NCBI GenBank assembly: GCA_964467585.1
Contig: CAYXRF010000010.1
Coordinates: 19,695 to 83,694 of the forward strand
DNA: 64,000 nt
Direction of reading: 5' to 3'
From: CALVLD01 sp964467585
GTDB lineage: Bacteria; Bacillota; Clostridia; Christensenellales; CAG-138
Each line of letters starts with the position of its first letter. Position 1 is the first letter of the stretch. This document shows positions 7,995 through 16,723 of the stretch, one piece after another. Under the pieces are notes generated by a model that worked only from the letters and a program-made list of their open reading frames with translations, searched no databases and was not told where the DNA came from. The translations under genes were made by a program, and so were the position numbers.

Positions 7995-8752
7995 AGACTG
8001 CTGCCCAGCTTTGCGATTGCGTTAAATATTGTGTAAATGCCGTTCATCAATCCGTTTGACAAAAAGCTTATGGGTGAAAATCCTACCGTCTGCGCCATAA
8101 ATACGCTGATAAGCATAAAGCCTATCAACACATAGCGACCGTTTTTGCGGAGCCAAAGCCAAGGACGGGGACCTGTTTTGCGGATAAGGAGTATCTCAAA
8201 TATATGAGAGCCGTCAAGCGGAGCGATTGGCAGAAGGTTGAAAACAAACAAGCTGCAATTGATGCTTGCGAACATATACAAAAAGAGGAAAGCCCACATC
8301 GCCGCAGTCGATACGGTGTATGTGTTTGTGATATCCATCGCCGTGAAAATATTGCCCGTATCGCTAATGGGATATATGCAGCCCGTCCATTTGAGGGTGA
8401 GTATTATCAGGATTGCAACCATCGCCATAATCAAATTGGCGATTATACCCGCGCATGAAACAAGCAGCATGCCCTTTCGCTGGTCTTTGAAATTGCGCTC
8501 GTTTATGGGAACGGGCTTTGCCCAGCCGAAGCCCACAAGCATCAGCATCAAAAAGCCTGTTATATCAAGATGCGCGAAAGGATTGATAGTCATCCTTCCA
8601 AGGTTTTTTGCCGTGTCATCGCCCATCTTGTGCGCGGCATAAGCGTGCGCCCATTCATGCACGCTTATCGCAACGATTACGCTGATGAGTATAAACGCAA
8701 TTATGTACACCTTTTCAATTATCGGCATGTCAGCCAGAATTATCGATATCAT
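7991..8752 (-). CDS. Site-2 protease family (M50) membrane protein
   Basis: The 253-residue protein has several membrane segments and the M50 zinc site HEWAH (in SVHEWAHAYAAHKMGD) near the N-terminus. A second motif with an Asp ligand (NLLPIAPLDGS) lies in the C-terminal half. Such small rhomboid-unrelated intramembrane metalloproteases are commonly encoded just before scpA in clostridia, and their substrates are unknown. I chose the ATG at 8752 because GGGAG precedes it; the first possible ATG, at 8764, abuts that GGGAG and leaves no room. The promoter is at 8785-8813. The gene is translationally coupled to scpA. Confidence 0.9.
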   Translation of the reverse strand: MISIILADMPIIEKVYIIAFILISVIVAISVHEWAHAYAAHKMGDDTAKNLGRMTINPFAHLDITGFLMLMLVGFGWAKPVPINERNFKDQRKGMLLVSCAGIIANLIMAMVAILIILTLKWTGCIYPISDTGNIFTAMDITNTYTVSTAAMWAFLFLYMFASINCSLFVFNLLPIAPLDGSHIFEILLIRKTGPRPWLWLRKNGRYVLIGFMLISVFMAQTVGFSPISFLSNGLMNGIYTIFNAIAKLGSSL

Positions 8753-8784
8753 GCGGATACACATCTCCCATTGTATTTTAAACT

Positions 8785-8813
8785 ATTATACGCCAATGCG
8801 CTCGTTTTGACAA
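8785..8813 (-). promoter_or_regulatory. Promoter of the M50 protease-scpA-scpB operon
   Basis: On the minus strand TTGTCA (8808-8813) and TATAAT (8785-8790) are 17 bases apart, 32 bases before the chosen start codon. Confidence 0.65.
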
Positions 8814-8910
8814 GGGGGCGGCGCCATGCGTGAATTGGCTGTTGCTTTTTGCCGCCGCATGGCTTATCATGTGCTTGTAAAATGCTGTGATTTGATTGGA
8901 GAAATGCCCT

Positions 8911-9975
8911 ATGTTCAAACATGTGCTTAAAACCGTGCTCAAGGTGATTGCCATAATTATTGCCGTTGTGATTGTTGCCGCTGCGGGGCTTGCGATCTAT
9001 TTTTCCGCAACGGAATACAAGCCTGCAGACGTTGAGAAGGTTGCCGCTCCTGATGGCGCCGATACCGTAGCCGTTGGCGACACGCTCACTCTTGTGACAT
9101 TTAACACGGGGTTTGCGTCCCTGGGGGAAGCCTCGGATTTTTTCATGGACGGCGGGACAATGGTGCGTCTGGGCTCTGCCGAGGCGGTGCGGCTCAATAT
9201 GCAGGGTATTTCTCAAACTCTGCTTGATCTTGACGCCGATATCTATATGCTGCAGGAGGTCGATACCGATTCCAAGCGTACCTATTCAATTGACCAGACG
9301 GCATACTACTCCGAGAGGCTGGGCATGCCCTATGCCTTCGCGCTGAATTATTCCGCAAAGTTCGTCCCCTATCCCCTCAACGACATGATAGGGCGCGTAA
9401 ACAGCGGGGTTGCAACCTATACAAGCATAGGGGCTTCCGCCGCGTCGCGTGTTCAGCTGCCTATACCCTTCACTTGGCCTGTAAGGATGTTCAATCTCAA
9501 ACGCTGTCTTTTGATAACAAGGATACCTGTTGAAAACAGTGAGCGTGAACTTGTGATTATCAATTTTCATCTTGAGGCGTATGACGACGGCGAGGGCAAG
9601 GCGGCGCAGACCGCCATGCTTTACGACATGCTGGATGAGGAATATGCCAAGGGCAATTATGTGATAGCCGGAGGGGATTTTAATCAGACCTTCCCCAACG
9701 CATATTTCTATGAACCTATTGCGGAGGGCATTTGGATGCCCGGCACGCTTTCGGACACGCTTCCCGATGGCTATACATTTGCGTTTGACGATTCACTGCC
9801 CACCTGCCGACTGCTTGACCGTCCGTATACGGGCAACGACAATCCGCAATATTACATTATTGATGGGTTTATTGTATCTTCAAACATTGAGATTCAGCTT
9901 GTTGAAACCATTGATGCGGGCTTTGTAAACTCCGACCATGAGCCTGTGAGGATGACAATCAGGCTTGCCGACTGA
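8911..9975 (+). CDS. Membrane-anchored endonuclease/exonuclease/phosphatase family protein
   Basis: This 354-residue protein begins with a hydrophobic segment (about residues 8-30), a signal anchor or uncleaved signal. The EEP fold follows: FNTGF near the start, LQEVD (metal-binding Glu), INFHLEAYDDG (catalytic His region), GGDFNQT (Asp/Asn pair) and the terminal SDHEPV with the catalytic Asp-His pair. The family includes phosphodiesterases for nucleic acids, sphingomyelin and inositol phosphates, so the substrate is open; the location is probably extracytoplasmic (inference). The start at 8911 is set by GGAG at 8898-8901; a TTG at 8896 overlaps that site. The MFS gene follows after 17 bases and is likely co-transcribed. 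Confidence 0.85.
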   Translation: MFKHVLKTVLKVIAIIIAVVIVAAAGLAIYFSATEYKPADVEKVAAPDGADTVAVGDTLTLVTFNTGFASLGEASDFFMDGGTMVRLGSAEAVRLNMQGISQTLLDLDADIYMLQEVDTDSKRTYSIDQTAYYSERLGMPYAFALNYSAKFVPYPLNDMIGRVNSGVATYTSIGASAASRVQLPIPFTWPVRMFNLKRCLLITRIPVENSERELVIINFHLEAYDDGEGKAAQTAMLYDMLDEEYAKGNYVIAGGDFNQTFPNAYFYEPIAEGIWMPGTLSDTLPDGYTFAFDDSLPTCRLLDRPYTGNDNPQYYIIDGFIVSSNIEIQLVETIDAGFVNSDHEPVRMTIRLAD

Positions 9976-9992
9976 AAAGGACGTCTGTTGAA

Positions 9993-11303
9993 ATGGAAAT
10001 TAAGCAGCCGCGTCTGTGGACGCGGGATTTTACAATAATCACTCTCGGCAGTATTATCAGCTATTTTGGCAACTCCATAGCAGGATATGCCATGTCTTTG
10101 CTTACGCTTGACCAAACCGGTTCAATATTTGCGTACTCAATTGTGATAGTGATGTATTCGCTGCCAAAGGTGATTTCGCCATTGCTGTTTGGACCGTACC
10201 TTGATAGGTTTTCGCGCAAAAAGGTTATATACACCCTTGATTTTTTGTCATGCGGTCTGTATGTGCTGATGTCGCTGCTGCTTTTTAAGAGCTGGTACAA
10301 TTACCTCGTGATAATTATTTTTGCGTGCGTTATCGGCACTATCGACTCCGTCTATCAAACCGCATATGAAAGCTTCTATCCCACTCTTATTTCAAACGGC
10401 AATTTCCGCAAGGCATACTCGGTTTCTTCCCTTATCTACCCGATAACAAGCATGATAATGATACCCGTTACGGCCGTTTTCTACGGCACCGTGGGGCTTG
10501 CTCCTTTGTTTGTGTTCAACGCCGCAACGTTTTTGATTGCCGCCATAATGGAAACCCGTATTGTTGGCAACGAAACTCACATTGTTAAGGATGCTCCAAA
10601 GGTGACGATTAAGGGCTATTACACCGATTTTAAGGAAGGCTTGGGGTATCTGCGTGAGGAAAAGGGGCTTGCGACAATAACCGCATACTTTTTTGTTTCG
10701 ATGCTGACGGGTACGCTTGTCGGCACGGTTATACTGCCCTATTTCAAGGGTATGGAGTCTCCCGCGCAGCTTACCGCACTTTTCCCTCAGCTTTTTGAAC
10801 TCCCTTTTTTCAAGGACGGAAGGGCGTTCGGCGTGCTTGCATACTCTCTGCTTTCAAGCCTTAACACCGTGGGGCGATTGCTTGGGGGACTGCTGCAATA
10901 CTTTGTAAAATATCCCACGCGCAAAAAGTATCTGATTGCCGTTGTTGTATACGTTGCGCTTGGCGTGCTGGAGTGCGTATATCCCTATATGCCATATGAG
11001 TTGATGATGGTTACAATGCTTATCTGTGGCTTTCTTGCCGTCAATTCGTACAATATCCGCATATCCGCCACCCAAAATTATGTTAAGGATGAAAAGCGCG
11101 GCAGGTTCAACGGCATTTTCATGATGATAAACATGCTTGGCACGCTGCTTGGCAGTCTGATAGGCGGCATATTGGGAGACGTGGTAAGCGACCTGCGTTG
11201 GATAATTATCGGTGCGATGGCTGTTAACATTGTATGCATATTCACAATATTTGTTAAGAACGAAAGGTATGTCAAGCCGATATATAACAGTGAGCTGAAC
11301 TAA
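9993..11303 (+). CDS. MFS transporter
   Basis: The 436-residue membrane protein has about 12 hydrophobic segments and the major facilitator loop motif between helices 2 and 3 (GPYLDRFSRKKVIY). The C-terminal half has the companion glycine-rich motif (GGILGDVVSD). It resembles the drug/exporter branch, but substrate specificity cannot be read from the sequence. It follows the EEP-family gene by 17 bases, AGGA precedes the ATG, and transcription should stop at the terminator at 11321-11361. The pair may act on a common lipid or nucleotide-type compound, which is speculation. Confidence 0.87.
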   Translation: MEIKQPRLWTRDFTIITLGSIISYFGNSIAGYAMSLLTLDQTGSIFAYSIVIVMYSLPKVISPLLFGPYLDRFSRKKVIYTLDFLSCGLYVLMSLLLFKSWYNYLVIIIFACVIGTIDSVYQTAYESFYPTLISNGNFRKAYSVSSLIYPITSMIMIPVTAVFYGTVGLAPLFVFNAATFLIAAIMETRIVGNETHIVKDAPKVTIKGYYTDFKEGLGYLREEKGLATITAYFFVSMLTGTLVGTVILPYFKGMESPAQLTALFPQLFELPFFKDGRAFGVLAYSLLSSLNTVGRLLGGLLQYFVKYPTRKKYLIAVVVYVALGVLECVYPYMPYELMMVTMLICGFLAVNSYNIRISATQNYVKDEKRGRFNGIFMMINMLGTLLGSLIGGILGDVVSDLRWIIIGAMAVNIVCIFTIFVKNERYVKPIYNSELN

Positions 11304-11320
11304 ATTCTATACTTTTTGAG

Positions 11321-11361
11321 GAGCCTTTGTGGGTATGCCAACGCCCGAAGGCTCTTTTTTT
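11321..11361 (+). terminator. Rho-independent terminator after the MFS gene
   Basis: GAGCCTT (11321-11327) pairs with AAGGCTC (11348-11354), followed by a run of T to 11361. Confidence 0.8.
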
Positions 11362-11473
11362 ATGTGCGCATTATATATAATTTGAGATTGAGGAGACGCC
11401 GACACTGCTGTGCGTATTAAATGCGAACCGAATGAAAGACGGTATCAATCAAAACAAAAACAGGAGGCACAAT

Positions 11474-12706
11474 ATGAAAAGCTCAATCACCCGTTCCGTC
11501 ATTGCAATCATCGCAGGTATTGCCGCGATGCTTACATTCTGCACAGCGGCATTTGCCGAGAACCCCGCCGCCGTACTTGCTTCCCTCACAGTTGAGGGCG
11601 GCACGCTTTCCACCCAGTTTGACCCAAACGTGCGTGAATACACCGTTTACGCAGATTCCCCCGAGGTAATTATCAACGCCTCAATGAGCGCCGTGGTTGA
11701 GGAAGTGCCCGTCAGCACGATGGGTGAAACCGAAATCGTACTGCTGTTCGACAAGTCTGAAAGCATGGGGGCGGCATTTGCGGACGCAAAGCTTGCGGCA
11801 AAGAGCTTTTGCCAAAGTCTGCTTGAAGGCAACCCCAACGCCAAGGCGTCGGTAGTGTTTATCTGCTCATCCCCGTATGTGGGCTGTCAACTTACCAACG
11901 ACTATTCCGTGCTTGAGGCTGCTCTGAATGCGGCAAGCTGCAGCGGCGGCACAAACATAACCTCCGCTATTTCACTTGCAACCCAAATGCTTGAGCATGG
12001 CGGCGAAAACGCTTTCAAGGGCATTGTGCTTATGACGGACGGTCTGCCCGTAATGGGAGCATCCTCCTCAAGCGGCCCTTTCGCACCGTACAGTCCTCAG
12101 TCTAACTGGAATATTTCTTACAACTATTGCAACGGTCTCTACAACACCATTCAGGCTTTGCCCGAACAGTATCATGTTTTTACAATGGGCTTCCTTCACG
12201 CCTTTGTGAGCTACCCCAACGACTATGCCTACGCTTCCAACGTGCTGCAGCTGTGCCAGAACTCCGGCTACTTTGAGTCAACTGACATTGAAACGCTTAT
12301 TGAGAGCTTTCAGCAGGTTCTGGTGGAGATAATCGAGCATACCGGTCTTATCACCGTTCAGGTTGACGACGCCGAAAGCTACAGCTGCACCGAGCCGATT
12401 GTTGTTGAGGCAAACGACAGGGGAATCCGCACGGTGACGCTTACAACGTCCATCTACAACTGTGAGACAAGTGTTTACGAGATTACGGTTGTCTGGGTTC
12501 CCGAAAACATTATTCTTGGAGACGTTGACGGCAATGGTATTGTTGACTCGGTTGACTGCCTGCTTCTCAGCCGTTATTGCATGGGCAGCATCCCCATGAC
12601 AAACCGCATACTGTACGCCGGAGACGTCAACGGCGATGGTGAATACACTTTGGTTGACGTGCGGCTGATACTCCTTTACGCAATGCGGATGACAAGCAGC
12701 TTGTGA
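11474..12706 (+). CDS. Secreted vWA-domain protein with C-terminal dockerin
   Basis: This 410-residue protein has a signal peptide (about residues 1-29, cleavage after AFA). A short cadherin-like beta-sandwich segment follows (LTVEGGTLSTQFDPNVREYTV), then a von Willebrand A domain with an intact metal-dependent adhesion site (DKSES, Thr in GGTNI, Asp in MTDG; about 80-260). After a beta-rich spacer comes a type I dockerin with two calcium-binding repeats (GDVDGNGIVDSVD and GDVNGDGEYTLVD, about 350-405). Dockerins bind cohesins on scaffoldins, so the protein may be displayed on a multi-protein surface complex; no cohesin gene is in this window. The start is the ATG with AGGAGG seven bases ahead. 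The vWA domain suggests adhesion or protein binding (family knowledge). Confidence 0.85.
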   Translation: MKSSITRSVIAIIAGIAAMLTFCTAAFAENPAAVLASLTVEGGTLSTQFDPNVREYTVYADSPEVIINASMSAVVEEVPVSTMGETEIVLLFDKSESMGAAFADAKLAAKSFCQSLLEGNPNAKASVVFICSSPYVGCQLTNDYSVLEAALNAASCSGGTNITSAISLATQMLEHGGENAFKGIVLMTDGLPVMGASSSSGPFAPYSPQSNWNISYNYCNGLYNTIQALPEQYHVFTMGFLHAFVSYPNDYAYASNVLQLCQNSGYFESTDIETLIESFQQVLVEIIEHTGLITVQVDDAESYSCTEPIVVEANDRGIRTVTLTTSIYNCETSVYEITVVWVPENIILGDVDGNGIVDSVDCLLLSRYCMGSIPMTNRILYAGDVNGDGEYTLVDVRLILLYAMRMTSSL

Positions 12707-12745
12707 TGCAATACAAAGGCTGAATACAGATTGATTTTTCAGATG

Positions 12746-12788
12746 CTTGGGCGCTCGACCACCGGTTGAGCGCCCAAGCTTTGCTTTT
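12746..12788 (+). terminator. Terminator after the vWA-dockerin gene
   Basis: CTTGGGCGCTC (12746-12756) pairs with GAGCGCCCAAG (12768-12778), followed by the T-rich tract CTTTGCTTTTT. Confidence 0.75.
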
Positions 12789-12922
12789 TGTCATCCCTTC
12801 TCTGCGATATGAGCTGTATCATTTTTGCGAAATACCGCATCTGCGGTCAATGTATAATCCCGTAAGCTGGTTTAAGCTCAAATTGCACCAAAACTACACG
12901 CAGATTTAATTTGCGATTGTGC

Positions 12923-12950
12923 TTGACATTATCCGATATCGGATTATAAT
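12923..12950 (+). promoter_or_regulatory. MarR/MATE promoter with a palindromic operator in the spacer
   Basis: TTGACA (12923-12928) and TATAAT (12945-12950) match the consensus exactly with a 16-base spacer. Fourteen of the spacer bases (12931-12944) form the perfect palindrome ATCCGATATCGGAT. A regulator bound there would block RNA polymerase, so this is a likely autorepression site for the MarR protein encoded 46 bases downstream. Confidence 0.75.
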
Positions 12951-12996
12951 ACTGCTGCATGATTTTAATCGTGCTTGAAAGAGGAGACGCAAAGCT

Positions 12997-13464
12997 ATGA
13001 AGAATAATTTTTCCACGCCGTTGGCGGCGTTCAATCAGGCTCAGAAGGAGAACGATATAATTTATCGCAATTACGCAAAAATGGCAGGTCTGTCGGACAC
13101 TGCATTTTGGGTTTTGTATTCCGTTGCCGAGCAGGAAAAGCCATATACTCAAAAGGAGCTTTGCACGAGCTGGTTTTTCCCCACGCAAACTGTTAACTCC
13201 GCATTAAAAAGCCTGTGCAAGCGTGGCGTTATTCGTCTTGAATCGGTTATCGGCAACAAAAAGAATAAGCTCATTATATTGACCGAGGAGGGTGCGGAGC
13301 TTACGCGCACCGTGATACTGCCCCTTGTTGAAGCGGAGACGCGTGCATTTTTGCGCATGGGCAAGGATGAATATGAGCTCTTTTTGAAAATGACGCGTCG
13401 TCATGTCTCATTGCTGTGGGAGGAAATAGGCAAGACGTCGTTTTACGCTGAAAGCAATGCTTGA
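12997..13464 (+). CDS. MarR family transcriptional regulator
   Basis: The 155-residue winged-helix protein has the MarR arrangement: N-terminal helix, recognition segment (TQKELCTSWFFPTQTVNSALKSLCKRGVIRL) and a beta-wing (GNKKNKLIILTEEG), with C-terminal dimerisation helices. MarR proteins typically repress efflux genes and are released by small ligands. The gene sits directly in front of a MATE efflux pump (92-base gap), and its promoter carries a palindrome in the spacer, which fits a self-controlled repressor-pump pair. AGAGGAG precedes the ATG. The ligand is unknown. Confidence 0.88.
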   Translation: MKNNFSTPLAAFNQAQKENDIIYRNYAKMAGLSDTAFWVLYSVAEQEKPYTQKELCTSWFFPTQTVNSALKSLCKRGVIRLESVIGNKKNKLIILTEEGAELTRTVILPLVEAETRAFLRMGKDEYELFLKMTRRHVSLLWEEIGKTSFYAESNA

Positions 13465-13556
13465 GCGCCATGACGGAAAGCAGACCTCTTTTTGCCGCCG
13501 AAGCATTGTGTTTTGCGGCTGCTCACTGAAAAACAATAAGCCTTGGGAGCATTTTT

Positions 13557-14912
13557 ATGAATTTGTTGAATGACAGAATTAAGCCTCTTTATTTCAAATA
13601 TCTCGCCGCCGCTTTCGGCAGCGCGCTGATTTCTTCGATATATGGAATTGTGGATCTTGCTATGGTTGGCAAGTATCATGGTGCGGAGGGAACCGCCGCC
13701 ATATCGCTAATTGCTCCATTTTGGAACATACTGTACAGCATTGGGCTGCTGGTCGGAATAGGCGGAGCGGTTTTATTCAGTGAGCTGAGAGGCGAATCGC
13801 CCGATAACGTCAAAGCCTCCAACGGGTATTTTACGGTCGCTGTGATAGGCGGCAGCATACTTTCGCTTGCGGCATGGGTTGGTTTGATTTTTTTTGACAG
13901 GCAGCTTCTTTTGCTTTTTGGAGCGAATGAAGTTCTGATGCCGTTGGCGCGTGCCTATCTTTTTCCCATCAAATTTGGGGTGCCGCTGTTTATATTTAAT
14001 CAGCTGATATCGGCTTTTCTTCGCAATGACGGCAATCCTGCCCTTGCAACAAAGGCCGTTCTGTTTGGCGGCATATTCAATGTGTTCGGGGACTATTTTT
14101 TTGTGTTCACGCTTAATATGGGCATAATGGGCGCGGGCATTGCCACAGTAATCGGTTCGTTTTTTTCTCTGATTATCATGCTGACCCATTTTTTCAGCAA
14201 GAAAAACACGCTTGCGCTTGTAAAGCCCGAGCGATTTTTCCATATGCTCAAGGAAATCGGGAGCACGGGCTTTTCAACCTTTTTTATTGATATCGCCATG
14301 GGAATACTTACCGTGTTTTTCAATCGTCAGATTCTTCGCTATTTTGATGAAAATGCGCTGGCCGTTTACGGCATTGTCGCATATGTGGGAGCCTTCGCCC
14401 AGTGCTGCGCATACAGTGCGGGGCAGGCGGCGCAGCCGATTATTTCAGTTAACTTTGGCGCAGGCAACGGCAAACGCATAAGGGAGACTCTGCGTCACGC
14501 GCTGATTACAATCGCCTGCTTTGCGGTTTTTTGGTCGTTGCTCAGTCTGCTGTTTCCCAATCTATATATCTATCTGTTGACGACGCCCACAGCCGAGCTG
14601 CTTTCTATCGCGCCCACAATAATTCGTCGGTACGGACTTTCTTTTATACTGCTGCCGTTTAACATTTTTTCAACATACTATTTCCAGTCCCTGTTGAAAC
14701 GCAGAACCTCGTTCATCGTATCCGTTGCAAGAGGCGTGGTAATCAGCGGCATACTCATTTATCTGCTTCCTGCGGCGTTCGGCGCGGGCGCAATGTGGTA
14801 TGCAATGCCTGTCACCGAGCTGATTGTTGCCGTTTATGCAGGCGTGAAGATGCTGCGATATACAAAGCAGCTACCAACGGAAATGTCTGTTAGCCCTGCG
14901 AAAACGGCTTGA
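13557..14912 (+). CDS. MATE family multidrug efflux transporter
   Basis: This 451-residue membrane protein contains about 12 helices with the MATE duplication. N-terminal signatures include SSIYGIVDLAMVGKYHG (around the usual D-x-x-M/V segment), INFGAG-like motifs (VNFGAGNGKRI) in the C-terminal half, and the QAAQPIISVNFG segment. The family exports cationic drugs or metabolites in exchange for Na+ or H+. GGGAG lies about ten bases before the start. It probably shares the promoter at 12923-12950 with the MarR gene. The dyad at 14926-14956 marks the end of the unit. Confidence 0.9.
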   Translation: MNLLNDRIKPLYFKYLAAAFGSALISSIYGIVDLAMVGKYHGAEGTAAISLIAPFWNILYSIGLLVGIGGAVLFSELRGESPDNVKASNGYFTVAVIGGSILSLAAWVGLIFFDRQLLLLFGANEVLMPLARAYLFPIKFGVPLFIFNQLISAFLRNDGNPALATKAVLFGGIFNVFGDYFFVFTLNMGIMGAGIATVIGSFFSLIIMLTHFFSKKNTLALVKPERFFHMLKEIGSTGFSTFFIDIAMGILTVFFNRQILRYFDENALAVYGIVAYVGAFAQCCAYSAGQAAQPIISVNFGAGNGKRIRETLRHALITIACFAVFWSLLSLLFPNLYIYLLTTPTAELLSIAPTIIRRYGLSFILLPFNIFSTYYFQSLLKRRTSFIVSVARGVVISGILIYLLPAAFGAGAMWYAMPVTELIVAVYAGVKMLRYTKQLPTEMSVSPAKTA

Positions 14913-14925
14913 TAAAGCATCAGGT

Positions 14926-14956
14926 GCGGCGCGTTGGCATTTTTTCAGCGCGCCGC
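14926..14956. terminator. Hairpin between convergent MATE and Crp/Fnr genes
   Basis: GCGGCGCG (14926-14933) pairs with CGCGCCGC (14949-14956). The loop holds six T bases rather than the tail, so terminator activity is uncertain; its place between convergent genes supports it. Confidence 0.45.
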
Positions 14957-14961
14957 GGCGG

Positions 14962-15630
14962 CTATTCGCCCTCTATCAGCGAAAACACGTTTCTGTTGAC
15001 ATTCAAAAGCCCTTGCTTCTGCATTTTTGAAATTTCCGCCGACATGGCACTGCGCTCAACGGAAAGATAATCCGCAAGCTGCTGTCTGTCAAATGGGATG
15101 GAAAACATTGATTTTCCCTGTCGTTGTGCCTCCGCCGAAAGATAGGAAAGCAGCTTGTCACGCGTTGTGCGCCTGCTGATATGCGTCAGCTTTTCGTTTG
15201 TGCGAAGGTTGTTTTTGGCAAGGTCGGACAGAAGATTTTGGATTATTCTGGCGTGATGTGCGCAGGCGTTTGGACAGACGTTTAGAATTTGCCTCACGTT
15301 TAGCCACAATATTTCGCTGTCCTCATCGGCCGTGACGCTCACGTCCATCACCGCGCCCGCAACGCAGGCAAAGGATTCCGCAAACACCCGTCCCTTTGTA
15401 ATTCTTGCGCGAATGTTTCTGTTTCCCCAAAAGTCCTCCTGTATTACAAGCACGCTTCCCGAAAGCATCAGTCCGACACAGCTTGGCGAATCTCCTACCC
15501 TCAGCACATAATCTCCCTTTTTATACACCGCCGTTTCGGCGTGCAGACAGGAAAGCACGGCGTCAATTTCATCCTCGTCAATGCCCGAAAAAAGTGTTGC
15601 ATTCTTTAATATATTTATTTGATTCTCCAT
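14962..15630 (-). CDS. Crp/Fnr family transcriptional regulator
   Basis: The 222-residue protein has an N-terminal cyclic-nucleotide-type beta-barrel (about residues 15-125, with KGDYVLRVGDSPSCVGLMLSGSV) and a C-terminal helix-turn-helix (about 165-205, DRQQLADYLSVERSAMSAEISKMQKQGLL). It lacks the N-terminal four-Cys cluster of FNR, but has several cysteines in the linker (CVAGAVMDV, CPNACAHH). The start is ATG at 15630 with GGGG before it; a longer open frame upstream overlaps the divergent ferredoxin gene and is rejected. The gene is divergent from a ferredoxin-type protein, and the shared 100-base region carries a dyad. In clostridia such regulator/ferredoxin pairs respond to nitrosative or redox stress, but the signal is not shown here. 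Confidence 0.9.
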   Translation of the reverse strand: MENQINILKNATLFSGIDEDEIDAVLSCLHAETAVYKKGDYVLRVGDSPSCVGLMLSGSVLVIQEDFWGNRNIRARITKGRVFAESFACVAGAVMDVSVTADEDSEILWLNVRQILNVCPNACAHHARIIQNLLSDLAKNNLRTNEKLTHISRRTTRDKLLSYLSAEAQRQGKSMFSIPFDRQQLADYLSVERSAMSAEISKMQKQGLLNVNRNVFSLIEGE

Positions 15631-15657
15631 ATTGCCCCATTTCTGTTGTAAATCCAA

Positions 15658-15686
15658 CTGACTTATTGTAAATATCGTATTACAAT
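15658..15686 (+). promoter_or_regulatory. Dyad operator over the ferredoxin promoter
   Basis: ATTGTAA (15665-15671) and TTACAAT (15680-15686) form a 7-8-7 inverted repeat. A candidate plus-strand promoter overlaps it: CTGACT (15658-15663), 17 bases, TACAAT (15681-15686). Dyads of this spacing between divergent genes are typical targets of Crp/Fnr proteins, so the neighbouring regulator is the natural candidate. A site over the -10 element would suggest repression rather than activation. Confidence 0.5.
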
Positions 15687-15732
15687 CAGTTCGAAAAGTC
15701 AATATCAATCCGCTTTGAAAGGAGCTGTTAAC

Positions 15733-16440
15733 ATGATCAGAAGGATAATCAAAATCGATGAGGAAAAATGCAACGGGTGCGGCGCGTGTGCCAAAGCCTG
15801 TCACGAGGGCGCGATAGCTATGATAAACGGCAAGGCGAAGCTCATGCGTGACGATTACTGCGATGGGCTTGGGGACTGCCTGCCCGCCTGCCCGACAAAT
15901 GCAATCTCTTTTGTTGAGCGCGAAGCCGCCGCCTATGACGAATCCGCCGTGCGGGAGAGCAAGGCAAAAAAGCAAGCGCAGCAGGGTGATAAGCTGCCCT
16001 GCGGATGCCCGGGGACTCAGTCGAAAAGGCTCGTTCACAGCGCCGATGTTGGAGACGAGGTCTGCGCAAGTGTGCAAAGCCGTCTTTCGCAGTGGCCTGT
16101 GCAGATAAAGCTTGTGCCTGTTAACGCTCCCTACTTTTGCGGAGCAAAGCTGCTTATCGCCGCGGACTGCACCGCATATGCCTATGCCAATTTTCACGAG
16201 CGGTTTATCCGCGGACATATCACGCTTGTGGGCTGTCCAAAGCTTGACGGGGTGGACTATTCCGAAAAGCTGACCTCTATCATCAGTGAAAACGACATTA
16301 AAAGCGTCACTGTTGTGCGCATGGAGATTCCGTGCTGCGGAGGCTTAGAAAATGCCGCAAGGCTTGCGCTGCAAAACAGCGGAAAGTTTATTCCGTGGCA
16401 GATAATTACAATTTCAACGGACGGGAACATAATTGATTGA
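15733..16440 (+). CDS. Ferredoxin-type 4Fe-4S protein with C-terminal conserved domain
   Basis: This 235-residue protein begins with two [4Fe-4S] binding motifs (CNGCGACAKAC about 14-24 and a second group ending CLPACP about 50-57), so it can carry electrons. A Lys/Gln-rich linker with CGCPG and a C-terminal domain follow. That domain contains PVNAPYFCGAKLLIAADCTAYAYANFHE, a central VGCPKLDG segment and a late PCCGGLEN segment, and is conserved in a family of clostridial proteins often beside Crp/Fnr regulators or hybrid-cluster proteins. The reaction is unknown. The start at 15733 is chosen because AAAGGAG lies 9 bases ahead. Control by the divergent Crp/Fnr protein is inferred from the intergenic dyad. 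Confidence 0.85.
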   Translation: MIRRIIKIDEEKCNGCGACAKACHEGAIAMINGKAKLMRDDYCDGLGDCLPACPTNAISFVEREAAAYDESAVRESKAKKQAQQGDKLPCGCPGTQSKRLVHSADVGDEVCASVQSRLSQWPVQIKLVPVNAPYFCGAKLLIAADCTAYAYANFHERFIRGHITLVGCPKLDGVDYSEKLTSIISENDIKSVTVVRMEIPCCGGLENAARLALQNSGKFIPWQIITISTDGNIID

Positions 16441-16640
16441 TCATAGCTTTGTGGGTGTAAAAGCCAAAGCGTGAAAAAGCGTTCGATGCGATTATCGTCG
16501 ACATATGCGGTTTATCTGATAGTTGACGGAGCTATGCTTTTGATTGAGTCAATCTCAATGAAGGAATTAAAAGCGTAACCGCACTGCAAGCAAAAAAAGC
16601 AACCGCCGACACGACTCGGTCGGCAGAATACATTTTAGGC

Positions 16641-16690
16641 ACGTTCGGGCGGCAAAGCTTATTGTACTTAGCCGCTCGAACGTATTTTTT
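16641..16690. terminator. Stem-loop terminator between the ferredoxin gene and agrB
   Basis: ACGTTCGGGCGGC (16641-16653) pairs with GCCGCTCGAACGT (16671-16683) with one mismatch, followed on the plus strand by TATTTTTT (16684-16691). The preceding 200 bases (16441-16640) hold no gene; a small perfect dyad GATTGAGTCAATC occurs at 16542-16554. The hairpin also lies 40 bases after the agrB stop on the other strand, so it may serve both. Confidence 0.65.
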
Positions 16691-16723
16691 ATATCTTTAT
16701 ATGTGCGTAAGTACAGGCATGGA

